A DNA stretch of 64,000 nucleotides from Kutzneria sp. CA-103260 (GCF_018263855.1 NZ_CP073318.1:10850001-10914000); one strand, 5' to 3'; shown: positions 10,745 through 19,810, counted from the first letter of the stretch. Notes: generated by a model not told the origin, from the sequence alone. A program made the numbers and translations.

Positions 10745-11587
10745 TTGCTGTCCGACCACACGACCGAGCGCCTCCGCCAGCGCTTCGGTCCGGACGTCCA
10801 GCCGTGGCTCGACGGGGTTGCGGCCCTGGTCGAGCGGCTGGCCGCGCGGTGGGGGCTGTCGGTGGTGGCCAGGATGAGCACCGGCAGCACCTCGTGCACG
10901 TTCCGCTGCCGTCGGTCCGACGGCTCTTTCGCCTACCTCAAGGTCACCCCCGACCACGAGGTCTTCGCCACCGAGCTGGCCGCCCTCCAGGCCTGGGCCG
11001 ACTGTCCCGCCGTCGTCTCCGTGCTCGACTCCGCGGCCGAGGACAGCGCCCTGCTCATCGAGGCCCTGGAGCCCGGCACCCCGCTCGCCGACTGGCGCCC
11101 CGCCGCCCGCCTGCTCGCCGAGCTCCGCTCCGTCCCCGCGCCCACCTCGGGCTTCCTCACCGTCGCCGAGCGCGTCGACTTCATGTACGACCTGGCCCTG
11201 CGCCGCAACCCCGGCCTGCCGCCGGCCCTGGTGACCGCCTCCCACGCCGCCGCCCGCCGCCTCGCCGACACCGGCACCGTCGTCCGCCTCGTGCACGGCG
11301 ACCTGCACCCCGCCAACGTCCTGGCCGCTGGCTCCCGCCACGTCGCCATCGACCCCCGGCCCTGCCTCGGCGACCCCGACCTCGACGTCGTCGACTGGGC
11401 CTTCCTCGACGTCGCCACCGTCGACGCCCTCCGCGCCCGCATCGCCGCCCTGGACGTCCTCGACGAGCACCGGGCCTTCGAATGGTCCCGGGCCATGGCC
11501 GTGCTCCTGCTGATGTCCCAGGTCCGCCGGGGCGCGGAGGACGCCAGCACCCCCATGCTCCGGCAGCTGGCCGACAGCCTCGCCTGA
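10745..11587 (+). CDS. Aminoglycoside phosphotransferase family protein, APH(6)-like
   Basis: 280 residues from a TTG 3 nt after the DUF3710 stop. The kinase catalytic loop HGDLHPANVL and the metal-binding segment AIDPRPCLGDPDLDVVDWAF are intact; the latter is typical of streptomycin 6-phosphotransferases. The nucleotide-binding lobe near residue 43 begins MSTGSTSCTFRCR. It may phosphorylate streptomycin-like or hydroxyurea-type compounds, but a housekeeping small-molecule kinase role cannot be excluded. The TTG is preferred because the residues before the first ATG (GVAALVERLAARWGLSVVA) match family N-termini. An insertion relative to the mycobacterial order. Confidence 0.8.
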   Translation: MLSDHTTERLRQRFGPDVQPWLDGVAALVERLAARWGLSVVARMSTGSTSCTFRCRRSDGSFAYLKVTPDHEVFATELAALQAWADCPAVVSVLDSAAEDSALLIEALEPGTPLADWRPAARLLAELRSVPAPTSGFLTVAERVDFMYDLALRRNPGLPPALVTASHAAARRLADTGTVVRLVHGDLHPANVLAAGSRHVAIDPRPCLGDPDLDVVDWAFLDVATVDALRARIAALDVLDEHRAFEWSRAMAVLLLMSQVRRGAEDASTPMLRQLADSLA

Positions 11588-11636
11588 AGGGACAGGCTGC
11601 TGGCTCTCGCCGCCCCGGATGCAAGAAGATCGTCCT

Positions 11637-12395
11637 ATGGCAGACCTGAAGGACCACGCGTCATCGGTCCACTGGCTGGTCGAACACGGACTGATCGGTG
11701 CCCCAGAGATCCACATGGCCGCCGCACCCCCGACCGGTGTGGCCGAGGCCGAGGCACTGGCCCGGGAGGCACGGGCCCAGCTCGAAATCGACGGCCCGTT
11801 GCCGGCGCTCGCGGACGTCTGCGAACGGTTCGGGCTCTATCTGCTTGTCGTCGACCATGCGGCCGACGGCGCCTCGATGACGCTGGACGGCGTCGGCGCG
11901 GCCGTCATCGGTGGTCAGGCCGATCCGGGACATCGCCGCTCGGCGGCCGCGCGTGAACTCGGCCGTCACCTCTTCGGCGATGCCCACAACGTCGACGCGT
12001 TCGCGGCGGCGCTGCTGCTGCCGGCGTCGGCGCTGCGGCAGGAATGGCCCGGCGACCCGAGCCGGCGCCGGCCGGCCCTGGTTCGGGTCGCCGGCACCTA
12101 CCGCGTCTCCTGGAATCTGGCCGTGCAGCGAGCCGGTGACCTCGGGCTGATCGACGCCGTCGAGCAGCAGTCGCTGGCTGCCACTCCACCGGTAGTGGGC
12201 GACTTCCTTGCCCAGCTAGGCACCGTCCCCGTGGAGGACCTGACCGTCGGCACCACCGGCGCGGCCTGGAAGCGTGCCGTGCTCGCCGCCTACGGGAATT
12301 CGCTGATCACGGGCACGCGAGCACTCGAACTGCTGCACGGCGCAGTGGATGGCCTGGAGGATCTGCCGTCACGCGGCAGCTCGCCCGGCGACTGA
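11637..12395 (+). CDS. ImmA/IrrE-like protein with degenerate metallopeptidase motif
   Basis: 252 residues. The central part resembles an ImmA/IrrE domain: RRSAAARELGRHLFGD followed by FAAALLLPASALR, the usual helix with the zinc motif and the F-A-LL-P helix. However the expected H-E-x-x-H reads R-E-L-G-R (residues 106-110), so both zinc-binding His are gone and peptidase activity is unlikely. No HTH domain is present. The ATG at 11637 follows AAGAAG; an ATG 18 nt upstream lacks a ribosome site. It follows the phosphotransferase gene and overlaps the 3' end of the convergent hydrolase gene by 27 nt. Role unknown. Confidence 0.65.
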   Translation: MADLKDHASSVHWLVEHGLIGAPEIHMAAAPPTGVAEAEALAREARAQLEIDGPLPALADVCERFGLYLLVVDHAADGASMTLDGVGAAVIGGQADPGHRRSAAARELGRHLFGDAHNVDAFAAALLLPASALRQEWPGDPSRRRPALVRVAGTYRVSWNLAVQRAGDLGLIDAVEQQSLAATPPVVGDFLAQLGTVPVEDLTVGTTGAAWKRAVLAAYGNSLITGTRALELLHGAVDGLEDLPSRGSSPGD

Positions 12396-13073
12396 CGCCT
12401 GCCAGGCCTCGACGGCAGCTCGGCCCAGGGCGGAGCGGTCGGCGCCGAAGTCGGCGAAGGACAGGGAGCGGAGTTCGGCGCCGGGGATGGCGGCGGCCCA
12501 CTGGGCGGCGACGGTGGCGGGGTGCAGGGGGTCGTCGCGGACGGCGGCGATGCCGACGGGGATGTCGAGGGACGCGAGCTGGGCCAGGGTCGGAGCGGGG
12601 CGGTCGGCGGCGGCGAGGAGCGAGTCGACCAGGCCGGGGCCGTGGCGGCGCCAGGCGCGGGAGAGTTCGGCGGCCAGCCAGGGGGAGACGTCGGTGGCGG
12701 CCAGGGTGGGTTCGAGGCCGTCGCGCTGGACGAGGGACGCGGAGTAGCGGGCGGCGACGGAGGCGGGGCAGTCGGCGGGAGAGCCGTGCCAGGCCGGCAG
12801 GGCCAGCAGCAGTCCGGCGCAGCGGGAGGGGTGTGCGCAAGCCCACTCGGCGGCCAGGTGGGCCCCGAAGGAGATGCCGCCGGCCAGCACGGGTCCGGCG
12901 GAGGTGACGGCGGCGTCGAGGGACAGCAGGTGCCGGCGGCCCAGATCCGGGCCTGGAACCGGTTCCGGGGCGACCAGGGTCACCCCGGCGGCGGCCAGGG
13001 GGGCGGCGAAGACCGAACGGATGAAAACGTCATCCGATCCGGTTCCGGGCAGTAGGACGGCCGTGTCGGTCAC
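12369..13073 (-). CDS. Alpha/beta hydrolase (Rv2695-like)
   Basis: 234 residues. The oxyanion segment is near the start (VLLPGTGSDD), the nucleophile elbow is GGISFGAH, and a late Asp-containing strand reads IPVGIAAVRDDPLHPATVAA, with His in that loop. The features fit a small cytoplasmic serine hydrolase; substrate unknown. The position between DUF3710 and the OB-fold gene is conserved with Rv2695. Ala-rich composition is normal for this family. The 3' end overlaps the convergent ImmA-like gene. Confidence 0.75.
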   Translation of the reverse strand: MTDTAVLLPGTGSDDVFIRSVFAAPLAAAGVTLVAPEPVPGPDLGRRHLLSLDAAVTSAGPVLAGGISFGAHLAAEWACAHPSRCAGLLLALPAWHGSPADCPASVAARYSASLVQRDGLEPTLAATDVSPWLAAELSRAWRRHGPGLVDSLLAAADRPAPTLAQLASLDIPVGIAAVRDDPLHPATVAAQWAAAIPGAELRSLSFADFGADRSALGRAAVEAWQASVAGRAAA

Positions 13074-13182
13074 AACGCCAGATCTTGCCGCTTCGGCGGC
13101 GGTTGAGGGGGCCTCCGCGCGGTTACCCTGGCTGTTGAACGGCCCGGCGTGGGGGCCACAAGGCGCATAGGAGCGCGGAGAA

Positions 13183-13560
13183 ATGGCGAGCTCAAGGGGC
13201 GGCTACTGGAACCGTCTCGTACGCCGACTGACCAGCGACGTCACCGAGTTGGACGCCGACGACCTGTCGCGCGAGGTCGACGCCGTCGGGGCGCAGCGGG
13301 CGTGCGACTGCCAGTCCGGCGAGGAGGTCACCGTGCTCGGCCGGCTGCGCAGCGTGGAGCTGTGCCCGCGCGACGCGGCGGCGACCCTGGAGGCCGAGCT
13401 GTACGACGGCACCGAGGGTGTGACGCTAGTCTGGCTCGGTCGCCGCCGCATCGCGGGCATCGAACCGGGGCGCACCCTCAAGGCCCGGGGTCGGCTCGCG
13501 GTCCGCGACGGCCGCAAGGTTCTCTACAACCCCTACTACGAGTTGCAGACGACTTCATGA
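13183..13560 (+). CDS. OB-fold nucleic acid-binding domain protein
   Basis: 125 residues, homologous to Rv2694c. After a basic N-terminus (GGYWNRLVRRLTSD) comes an OB-fold: EEVTVLGRLRSVELCPRD, then TLEAELYDGTEGVTLVWLGR and LKARGRLAVRDGRKVLYNPY. Similar to the anticodon-binding type of OB domain; it may bind RNA or single-stranded DNA. Its stop overlaps the ATG of the DUF3159 gene (ATGA), so the two are translationally coupled. Confidence 0.87.
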   Translation: MASSRGGYWNRLVRRLTSDVTELDADDLSREVDAVGAQRACDCQSGEEVTVLGRLRSVELCPRDAAATLEAELYDGTEGVTLVWLGRRRIAGIEPGRTLKARGRLAVRDGRKVLYNPYYELQTTS

Positions 13561-14276
13561 GCGAACAGCCGGCCCCGCGGGCCGAGTCCGAGGATGAGCC
13601 GGACAAGTCCGACAAGCCGATGCCGACACTGCTGGAGCAGATGGGCGGCATCAGCGGCCTGATCTACTCCTCGGTGCCGGTCGTGGTCTTCGTGCTGGCC
13701 AACTACCTGTTCGACTGGCAGGCCGCGCTGTGGGCGGCGGTCGGCGTGGCGGTGGCCATCGCGCTGCTGCGGCTGATCCGCCGCGAGCCGCTGCAGCCGG
13801 CCATCTCCGGCCTGCTGGGCATCGCCGTGTGCGCCTTCATCACCATCCGCACCGGCTCGGCCAAGGGCTTCTTCGCCTTCGGCATCTGGAGCAGCCTGGC
13901 CTACTGCGCGGCGTTCCTGATCTCGGCACTGGTGCGCTGGCCGCTGGCCGGCGTGATCTGGTCGACGCTGAACAACTCGGGCTTCAAGTGGCGCGCCGAT
14001 CGCACCGCCCGCCTCTACTACGACGTGGCGACCCTGGTCTGGATCCTGGTGTTCGGGTCCAAGTTCGTGGTCCAGCAGTGGCTGTACGACCAGAACGACG
14101 TGGGCCTGCTGGGCGTGGCCCGGATCGCCATGGGCTACCCGCTGACCGCCATCGCCATCGGCGTCACCGTCTGGGCGGTCCGCAAGGCCGACAAGCGCCT
14201 GGCCCAGCTGGCGGCCGAGGAGCAGCCCGACCCGGTGGAGCAGGAGCAGCCCAAGCCCGCCGAGGAACCAGCGTAG
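13557..14276 (+). CDS. DUF3159 membrane protein
   Basis: 239 residues. An acidic cytoplasmic N-terminus precedes about five to six transmembrane segments beginning with GGISGLIYSSVPVVVFVLAN; the C-terminus is charged. Homologue of Rv2693c. Function unknown; the fixed location next to the ceoBC potassium genes suggests an envelope or ion-related role, but there is no direct evidence. Start at the ATG of the ATGA overlap with the OB-fold gene; longer in-frame extensions would cover the OB-fold gene in another frame. A paralogue lies at 55212. The gene ends 18 nt before the second 53-nt hairpin. Confidence 0.88.
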   Translation: MSEQPAPRAESEDEPDKSDKPMPTLLEQMGGISGLIYSSVPVVVFVLANYLFDWQAALWAAVGVAVAIALLRLIRREPLQPAISGLLGIAVCAFITIRTGSAKGFFAFGIWSSLAYCAAFLISALVRWPLAGVIWSTLNNSGFKWRADRTARLYYDVATLVWILVFGSKFVVQQWLYDQNDVGLLGVARIAMGYPLTAIAIGVTVWAVRKADKRLAQLAAEEQPDPVEQEQPKPAEEPA

Positions 14277-14294
14277 GCAAGACCCGCCTTTTCA

Positions 14295-14347
14295 GTCATG
14301 AAGGGCCCCTTCCTGACGTTGAACGTCAGGAAGGGGCCCTTCATGAC
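14295..14347. repeat. 53-nt palindromic hairpin, copy 2, between convergent genes
   Basis: A perfect inverted repeat: 26-nt arms (outer GTCATGAAGGGCCCC, inner CTTCCTGACGTT) around one central G. It separates the convergent DUF3159 and ceoC genes, 8 nt before the ceoC stop codon. Same family as 3179-3231 and 48048-48100. Probable bidirectional terminator. Confidence 0.88.
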
Positions 14348-14355
14348 TCTGCGGA

Positions 14356-15018
14356 CTACTGGTCCAGGCCCAGGGCGATCCTGATCTCGTGCTCGACGTC
14401 GGCGGCCGCCACGAACAGCAGCTCGTCGCCCTGCTCGAACGGGTCGTCGGACTGCGGCACGATGACCCGCCCGCCGCGCAGGATGGTCACCAGGGCCGCG
14501 TCCCGGGGCAGGTTGAGCTGGCCGACGGCCTGCCCGGCCAGGGTGGTGTCGTGCGGCAGGGTGATCTCCACCAGGTTGGCCTGGCCCTGCCGCAGCGTCA
14601 TCAGCCGCACCAGGTCGCCGATGTTGACGGCCTCCTCGACCATGGCGGCCAGCATGCGCGGCGTGGACACGGCCACGTCGACGCCCCAGGCCTCGGTGAA
14701 CAGCCACTCGTTGGCCGGGTCGTTGACCCGGGCCACCACGCGGCGCACCGCGAACTCGGTCTTGGCCAGCAGCGACACCACCAGGTTGACCTTGTCGTCG
14801 CCGGTGGCGGCGATGACCACGTCGCACATCTGCAGGCCGGCGTCCTCCAGCGAGGACAGCTCGCACGCGTCGGCGTGCACCCACTCGGCCTGCTCGACGG
14901 TGGGCGGCTCGAAGTGCGCCTGGTCGCGCTCGATCAACATCACCTGGTGGTTGCTGCCGAGCAGCTCCTGGGCGATGGACCGGCCGACCGCGCCGGCGCC
15001 TGCGATCGCGATCCGCAT
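14356..15018 (-). CDS. ceoC: Potassium uptake regulatory protein, TrkA-type (CeoC)
   Basis: 220 residues, the length of mycobacterial CeoC. An N-terminal Rossmann RCK domain (MRIAIAGAGAVGRSIAQELL, then VVIAATGDDKVNLVVSLLAK) binds NAD(H)/ATP. A C-terminal RCK_C domain ends with FEQGDELLFVAAADVE. These cytoplasmic subunits gate Trk/Ktr potassium channels. The ATG overlaps the ceoB stop by one base (TGATG), so the pair is translationally coupled and the products probably act together. Confidence 0.93.
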   Translation of the reverse strand: MRIAIAGAGAVGRSIAQELLGSNHQVMLIERDQAHFEPPTVEQAEWVHADACELSSLEDAGLQMCDVVIAATGDDKVNLVVSLLAKTEFAVRRVVARVNDPANEWLFTEAWGVDVAVSTPRMLAAMVEEAVNIGDLVRLMTLRQGQANLVEITLPHDTTLAGQAVGQLNLPRDAALVTILRGGRVIVPQSDDPFEQGDELLFVAAADVEHEIRIALGLDQ

Positions 15019-15683
15019 CAGTGGCTCTCCTCGGGTGCCTGGCCCGCCGCCGCGGTGATCTCGGTGATGGTGCCGGACAGGGCGGCGACGTAGATCTCGT
15101 CGTCGGCCTGCACGACGGTGCTGGGCTCGGGCAGCACGCCGGTGCCGAAGCGCATGATGAACGCCACCCGGCAGCCGACGGTCTCCTGCAGCTCGGCGAT
15201 CTTGCGGCCGACCCAGCCCTCGTGCACGGGCAGGGGCAGGACCGCCACCGAGCCTGACGGGTCCCGCCAGGCCGCGGCCTGGCCCTCGGGCACCAGCATC
15301 CGCAGGAAGCGGTCGGTGGCCCAGGGCACGGTGGCCACCGTCGGGATGCCCAGCCGCTCGTAGACGGCCGCCCGCTTGGGGTCGTAGATCCGCGCGACGA
15401 CGTGCTGCACGCCGAACGTCTCGCGGGCCACCCGGGCGGCGATGATGTTGGAGTTGTCCCCGCTGGACACGGCGGCCAACGCGCCGGCCCGCTCGATGCC
15501 GGCGGCGACCAGCACCTGCCGGTCGAACCCGTTGCCCACGACCTGCTGGCCGTGGAAGTCGCTGCCCAGCCGTCGGAAGGCCTGGCCGTTCTTGTCGATG
15601 ACGGCGACCTGGTTGCCCAGGCGCTCCAGCGACCTGGCCAGCGAAGCCCCCACCCGGCCGCAGCCCATGACCACCACGTGCAC
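15018..15683 (-). CDS. ceoB: Potassium uptake regulatory protein, TrkA-type (CeoB)
   Basis: 221 residues from a GTG with a strong GGAGGAGG site 6-7 nt upstream. The RCK_N domain begins VHVVVMGCGRVGASLARSLE, with the acidic NAD-ribose residue in VAVIDKNG, and continues with SSGDNSNIIAARVARETF. An RCK_C domain follows. Partner of CeoC in sensing nucleotides and gating potassium uptake at the membrane; the channel subunit is not in this window. Upstream in-frame residues lack similarity, so the longer start is rejected. Confidence 0.93.
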   Translation of the reverse strand: MHVVVMGCGRVGASLARSLERLGNQVAVIDKNGQAFRRLGSDFHGQQVVGNGFDRQVLVAAGIERAGALAAVSSGDNSNIIAARVARETFGVQHVVARIYDPKRAAVYERLGIPTVATVPWATDRFLRMLVPEGQAAAWRDPSGSVAVLPLPVHEGWVGRKIAELQETVGCRVAFIMRFGTGVLPEPSTVVQADDEIYVAALSGTITEITAAAGQAPEESH

Positions 15684-15835
15684 GAATCGTCCTCCTCCGC
15701 GATGCGGCTGCACGGTACCTGGCGGCGGAATCGAGGGTCCCCCGCAACCCCCCAATGCACCAATGGACCGGTTTGTTCCCCAACCTACCGACGACTGCTC
15801 CGATGCGGTGACGACCTCGCCTAGGCTGTGCCGTT

Positions 15836-17851
15836 GTGTCCAAGCTTGCGACCGCGGCCAAACGGCTCGTCCTCGGCCGACCCTTCCGCAGTGACCGACT
15901 GGCGCACACGCTGCTGCCCAAGCGGATCGCCCTGCCGGTGTTCGCGTCCGACGCGCTGTCCTCGGTGGCGTACGCCCCGGAGGAGATCTTCCTGACGCTG
16001 AGCGTGGCCGGCCTGTCGGCCTACAGCTTCGCGCCGTGGATCGGCGTCGTGGTGGCGCTGGTCATGCTGGTCGTGGTCGCCTCGTACCGGCAGAACGTGC
16101 ACGCCTACCCCAGCGGCGGCGGCGACTACGAGGTGGCCACCACCAACCTCGGCCGCTACTTCGGGCTGACGGTGGCCAGCGCGCTGCTGGTCGACTACAT
16201 CCTGACGGTGGCGGTGTCCACCGCGTCCGGCATCGCCAACATCGGCTCGGCGCTGCCGTTCATCGGCGAGCACAAGGTGCTGTTCTGCCTGCTGGTGATC
16301 GGCCTGCTGACCGCCATGAACCTGCGCGGCATCCGCGAGTCGGGGGCGGCCTTCGCCATCCCGACCTACGGCTTCATGGTCGGCGTCATCGGCATGGTGA
16401 TCTGGGGCGTGGTGCGGGCCCTGTCCGGCGCCGACCTGCGGGCCGAGAGCGCCGGCTTCCAGCTGCACGCCGAGACGTCCATGACCGGCATCGCGTTCGC
16501 CTTCCTGATCCTGCGGTCCTTCTCCTCCGGCTGCGCCGCGCTGACCGGCGTGGAGGCGATCAGCAACGGCGTGCCGGCCTTCCGCAAGCCGAAGTCCCGC
16601 AACGCGGCGACCACGCTGCTGATGATGGGCCTGGTCGCGGTGGTGATGCTGATCGGCATCATCAGCCTGGCCATCCTCACCAAGGTCAACTTCGCCGACG
16701 ACCCGGCGACCCAGCTGATCGGGGCGCCCGCCGGCTACCAGCAGAAGACGATCCTGGCCCAGATCGCGGCCGCGGTGTTCAGCAACTTCCCGCCGGCCTT
16801 CTACTACATCTCGTTCGTCACCGGCATCATCCTGGTGCTGGCGGCCAACACCGCGTTCAACGGCTTCCCGGTGCTCGGCTCGATCCTGGCCCAGGACCGC
16901 TACCTGCCCCGCCAGCTGCACACCCGCGGCGACCGGCTGGCCTTCAGCAACGGCATCCTGTTCCTGGCCGCGCTGGCGGTGGTGCTGATCGTCGCGTTCG
17001 ACGCCGAGGTGACCCGGCTGATCCAGCTGTACATCGTGGGCGTGTTCGTGTCGTTCACGTGCAGCCAGGCTGGCATGATCCGGCACTGGAACCGGCTGCT
17101 GGCCACCGAGGAGGACAAGTCGGTGCGGGCCCGGATGCGGCGCTCGCAGGTGATCAACACGATCGGCCTGGTCTGCACCGGCGCGGTGCTGATCGTGGTG
17201 CTGATCACCAAGTTCGCCGCCGGCGCCTGGATCGCCATCGCCGCGATGGCGGCGATCTTCGCCCTGATGACCGCCATCCGCAAGCACTACGACACGGTGG
17301 CGGCCGAGCTGCGGATGGCCGAGGCCGAGCGGGACAACGCGGTCATGCCGTCCCGCAACCACGCCATCGTGCTGGTGTCCAAGCTGCACCTGCCCACGCT
17401 GCGGGCGCTGTCCTACGCCAAGGCCACCCGGCCGGACGTGCTGGAGGCGGTCACCGTCAACGTGGACGACGCCGACACCCGGGACCTGGTCGCCGAGTGG
17501 GACCGGCAGGCGTTCAGGACGCCGCTGAAGGTGATCGAGTCGCCCTACCGGGAGATCACCAAGCCGGTGCTGGACTACGTGAAGCGGGTCCGCACCGACA
17601 ACCCCCGCGACGTGGTGACGGTGTTCCTGCCCGAGTACGTGGTCGGCCACTGGTGGGAGCAGCTGCTGCACAACCAGAGCGCGCTGCGGCTCAAGGGCCG
17701 GCTGCTGTTCCAGCCGGGCGTGATGGTGACCAGCGTGCCGTGGCAGCTGGCCTCGGCCAAGGACCGGGGGGAGCCGAACCGGGTGGTCTCGCCCGGCCAG
17801 ATCCGCCGCGGCCTGGACACCCCGATCGAGAAGCGGAAGACGAGGACGTGA
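15836..17851 (+). CDS. APC superfamily amino acid/cation transporter (Rv2690c family)
   Basis: 671 residues from a GTG. The N-terminal two thirds hold about 12 transmembrane helices typical of APC transporters; near the start SDALSSVAYAPEEIFLTL marks the unwound first helix. The last 180 residues form a soluble cytoplasmic domain with strands such as NHAIVLVSKLHLPTLRALSY and VTVFLPEYVVGHWWEQLLHN, resembling a universal-stress-like domain. The substrate is unknown; related proteins include potassium/proton and amino acid importers, and the ceoBC neighbours hint at potassium or pH. The stop overlaps the next gene (GTGA). Confidence 0.88.
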   Translation: MSKLATAAKRLVLGRPFRSDRLAHTLLPKRIALPVFASDALSSVAYAPEEIFLTLSVAGLSAYSFAPWIGVVVALVMLVVVASYRQNVHAYPSGGGDYEVATTNLGRYFGLTVASALLVDYILTVAVSTASGIANIGSALPFIGEHKVLFCLLVIGLLTAMNLRGIRESGAAFAIPTYGFMVGVIGMVIWGVVRALSGADLRAESAGFQLHAETSMTGIAFAFLILRSFSSGCAALTGVEAISNGVPAFRKPKSRNAATTLLMMGLVAVVMLIGIISLAILTKVNFADDPATQLIGAPAGYQQKTILAQIAAAVFSNFPPAFYYISFVTGIILVLAANTAFNGFPVLGSILAQDRYLPRQLHTRGDRLAFSNGILFLAALAVVLIVAFDAEVTRLIQLYIVGVFVSFTCSQAGMIRHWNRLLATEEDKSVRARMRRSQVINTIGLVCTGAVLIVVLITKFAAGAWIAIAAMAAIFALMTAIRKHYDTVAAELRMAEAERDNAVMPSRNHAIVLVSKLHLPTLRALSYAKATRPDVLEAVTVNVDDADTRDLVAEWDRQAFRTPLKVIESPYREITKPVLDYVKRVRTDNPRDVVTVFLPEYVVGHWWEQLLHNQSALRLKGRLLFQPGVMVTSVPWQLASAKDRGEPNRVVSPGQIRRGLDTPIEKRKTRT

Positions 17852-19035
17852 CGCAGACTCAGCCCTGGACCGGGCGTCGGCTTGAGGTCGAGGTCGGGCC
17901 GGTGGCCCACGGCGGCCACTGCGTGGCCCGGGCCGAGGGCCGCGTGGTGTTCGTCCGGCACGCGCTGCCGGGGGAGCGGGTCGTCGTCGAGGTGACCGAG
18001 GACAAGGGCGGCTCGTTCTGCCGTGCGGATGCCGTCGAGGTGCTGGCTCCGTCACTCGACCGGGTGGAGCCGCCGTGCGCGCTGGCCCATCCCGGCGGGT
18101 GCGGTGGCTGCGACTGGCAGCACGCCTCCGCCGACGCCCAGCGGTCGCTGAAGGCGGCGGTCGTCGCCGAGCAGCTGCGCCGGCTGGCTGGCCTGGAACT
18201 GGACGTCGAGGTCGAGGCGCTGCCCGGCGGCCTGGGCGAGTGGCGGACCCGGCTGCGCATGGTCGTCGACGGCAAGGGCCGGGCCGGGTTCCGGGCGCAC
18301 CGCAGCCACAAGGTCGTGCCGGTGCGGCGGTGCACCATCTCGGACCCGGATCTCATCGACGACGTGGTTCGTGGGCACTGGACCCGGGGCGCGGAGCTGG
18401 AGCTGACCGCCGACTCCCTGGGCCAGATGCACATCGTGGAGCGCCCGCAGCGGGGACGGCCGCGGGTGGTCTCCGGTGACGGCGTCGCCGTGGAACGGGC
18501 CGGCGGCCGGGAGTGGCAGGTCGACGCGCACGGCTTCTGGCAGGTGCACCCCGAGGCCGCCGACCTGTACGCCGAGATCGTCGGCGAGTGGGCGCAGGCG
18601 CCGGTCGGCGGCACGGCCTGGGACCTCTACGGCGGGGCCGGCCTGTTCGCGGCGGTGCTGGCCGAGCAGGTCGGGCCGGACGGATCGGTGCTGGTGGTGG
18701 AATCCGCCCGCGGGGCGGTGGCCGACGGCCGTCGCAACCTCGCCGACCTGCCGCAGGTGCGGTTCAAGGCCGGGCTGGTGGAGGAGACGACCCTGACCGG
18801 CCGGCCGGCCGTCGTCGTGCTGGACCCGCCCCGCAAGGGCGCGGGCAAGGCCGTGGTGGACGCCATCGCCGCCGGCGAGCCGGATCGGGTGATCTACGTG
18901 GCGTGCGACCCGGCGGCGCTGGCCCGTGACGTCGCCGGCTTCGCCGAGCACGGCTACCGGCTGGAGCGGCTGCGGGCCTTCGACGCGTTCCCCATGACCC
19001 ACCACGTCGAGTGCATAGCCCTGCTCACGAAGTGA
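17848..19035 (+). CDS. TrmA/RumA-like RNA (uracil-C5) methyltransferase
   Basis: 395 residues. An N-terminal TRAM domain (about residues 10-60) is followed by a 4Fe-4S cluster pattern, CALAHPGGCGGCDWQH, with a further Cys in VRRCTIS. The SAM-binding segment includes WDLYGGAGLFAAVLAEQVG. The catalytic region is VVLDPPRKGAGK and YVACDPAALARD, where C is the nucleophile. Homologue of Rv2689c; it methylates uridine in rRNA or tRNA. The GTG start overlaps the APC gene stop. The long in-frame opening upstream runs inside the APC gene and is not coding in this frame. Confidence 0.9.
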   Translation: MTQTQPWTGRRLEVEVGPVAHGGHCVARAEGRVVFVRHALPGERVVVEVTEDKGGSFCRADAVEVLAPSLDRVEPPCALAHPGGCGGCDWQHASADAQRSLKAAVVAEQLRRLAGLELDVEVEALPGGLGEWRTRLRMVVDGKGRAGFRAHRSHKVVPVRRCTISDPDLIDDVVRGHWTRGAELELTADSLGQMHIVERPQRGRPRVVSGDGVAVERAGGREWQVDAHGFWQVHPEAADLYAEIVGEWAQAPVGGTAWDLYGGAGLFAAVLAEQVGPDGSVLVVESARGAVADGRRNLADLPQVRFKAGLVEETTLTGRPAVVVLDPPRKGAGKAVVDAIAAGEPDRVIYVACDPAALARDVAGFAEHGYRLERLRAFDAFPMTHHVECIALLTK

Positions 19036-19810
19036 GCCTGCGCAGGGCGTCGTCCGACGGGGTGCCGGGCTCGGCGGAGTAGATCACCAGGCGCTGGTCG
19101 TCCTCGGGCACGTGCAGGGTCTGCGCGTCCAGGTCCACAGCGACGCCGTTGGGCAGGCGAAAGCGTTTGCGGAGGGTGTGGTCGGCCCGAGCCCAGGACG
19201 CGCCGAACGCGCCGTGTCGGGTCCCCAGCTCGTCGATCAGCGCCGGGATCGTCGGGTCGGCCGGGTAGCGGGCGGCCGCCTTGCGCAGGTCGATCACGGC
19301 CTGGCCGACGAACCGCTCGGTGTCGCCGACGCAGAGGTCGGTGCTGAAGGCCAGCCGCAACGCGTTGCACATTCGCGGCTGTAGTGCAGCGAAGTCCGTG
19401 ATTGCCAGCGCGGCAGCCCGGTTCCAGGCCAGCACGTCGTACTTGGCGCTCAGCACATACGCCGGCAGGTGGCCGACGCGGTCCAGCAGCTGCTGGACGC
19501 CGGCCGACACGGTGGTCGACGGCGTGCCCGGCGACGGCGGCATCTGGCCGGCGATCCGCGCCAGGTGCGCGCCCTCGTCGTCGGTCAGCGCCAGCGCCCG
19601 GCCCAGCGCCGCCAGCACCTCTGACGATGGTCGCGGGGCGCGGCCCTGCTCCAGCCGCTCGTAGTAGTTGGCGGACATGTGCGCCCGCTCCGCGACCTCC
19701 TCGCGGCGCAGGCCCGGGGTGCGCCGCCGACCGTCGGGCAGGCCGACGTCCGCCGGCCGGATCGCGGCGCGGCGGGAGCGCAGGAAACCGGCGAGCTGCT
19801 GCTTGTCCAC
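19025..19810 (-). CDS. XRE-family regulator with MmyB-like ligand-binding domain
   Basis: 261 residues. The N-terminal HTH contains RRTPGLRREEVAERAHMSAN and YYERLEQGRAPRPSSEVLAA, the classic MmyB-type signature. The C-terminal domain, with YVLSAKYDVLAWNRAAALAI, is the MLTR ligand-binding fold that binds fatty-acid-like molecules in relatives. It is divergent from the SnoaL-NmrA pair, 87 nt away, and is its probable regulator. The 3' end overlaps the methyltransferase gene by 11 nt. Not present at this position in mycobacteria. Confidence 0.9.
   Translation of the reverse strand: MDKQQLAGFLRSRRAAIRPADVGLPDGRRRTPGLRREEVAERAHMSANYYERLEQGRAPRPSSEVLAALGRALALTDDEGAHLARIAGQMPPSPGTPSTTVSAGVQQLLDRVGHLPAYVLSAKYDVLAWNRAAALAITDFAALQPRMCNALRLAFSTDLCVGDTERFVGQAVIDLRKAAARYPADPTIPALIDELGTRHGAFGASWARADHTLRKRFRLPNGVAVDLDAQTLHVPEDDQRLVIYSAEPGTPSDDALRRLTS

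Noticed and set aside
15821..18055. 744-residue minus-strand open frame opposite the APC transporter gene
   Set aside because: His/Arg/Gly/Asp-rich shadow composition, no start site or conserved motif.
16036..19035. 999-residue fusion ending in the TrmA-like methyltransferase
   Set aside because: The first 600 residues are out-of-frame APC gene sequence; the methyltransferase starts at GTG 17848 with a TRAM domain.
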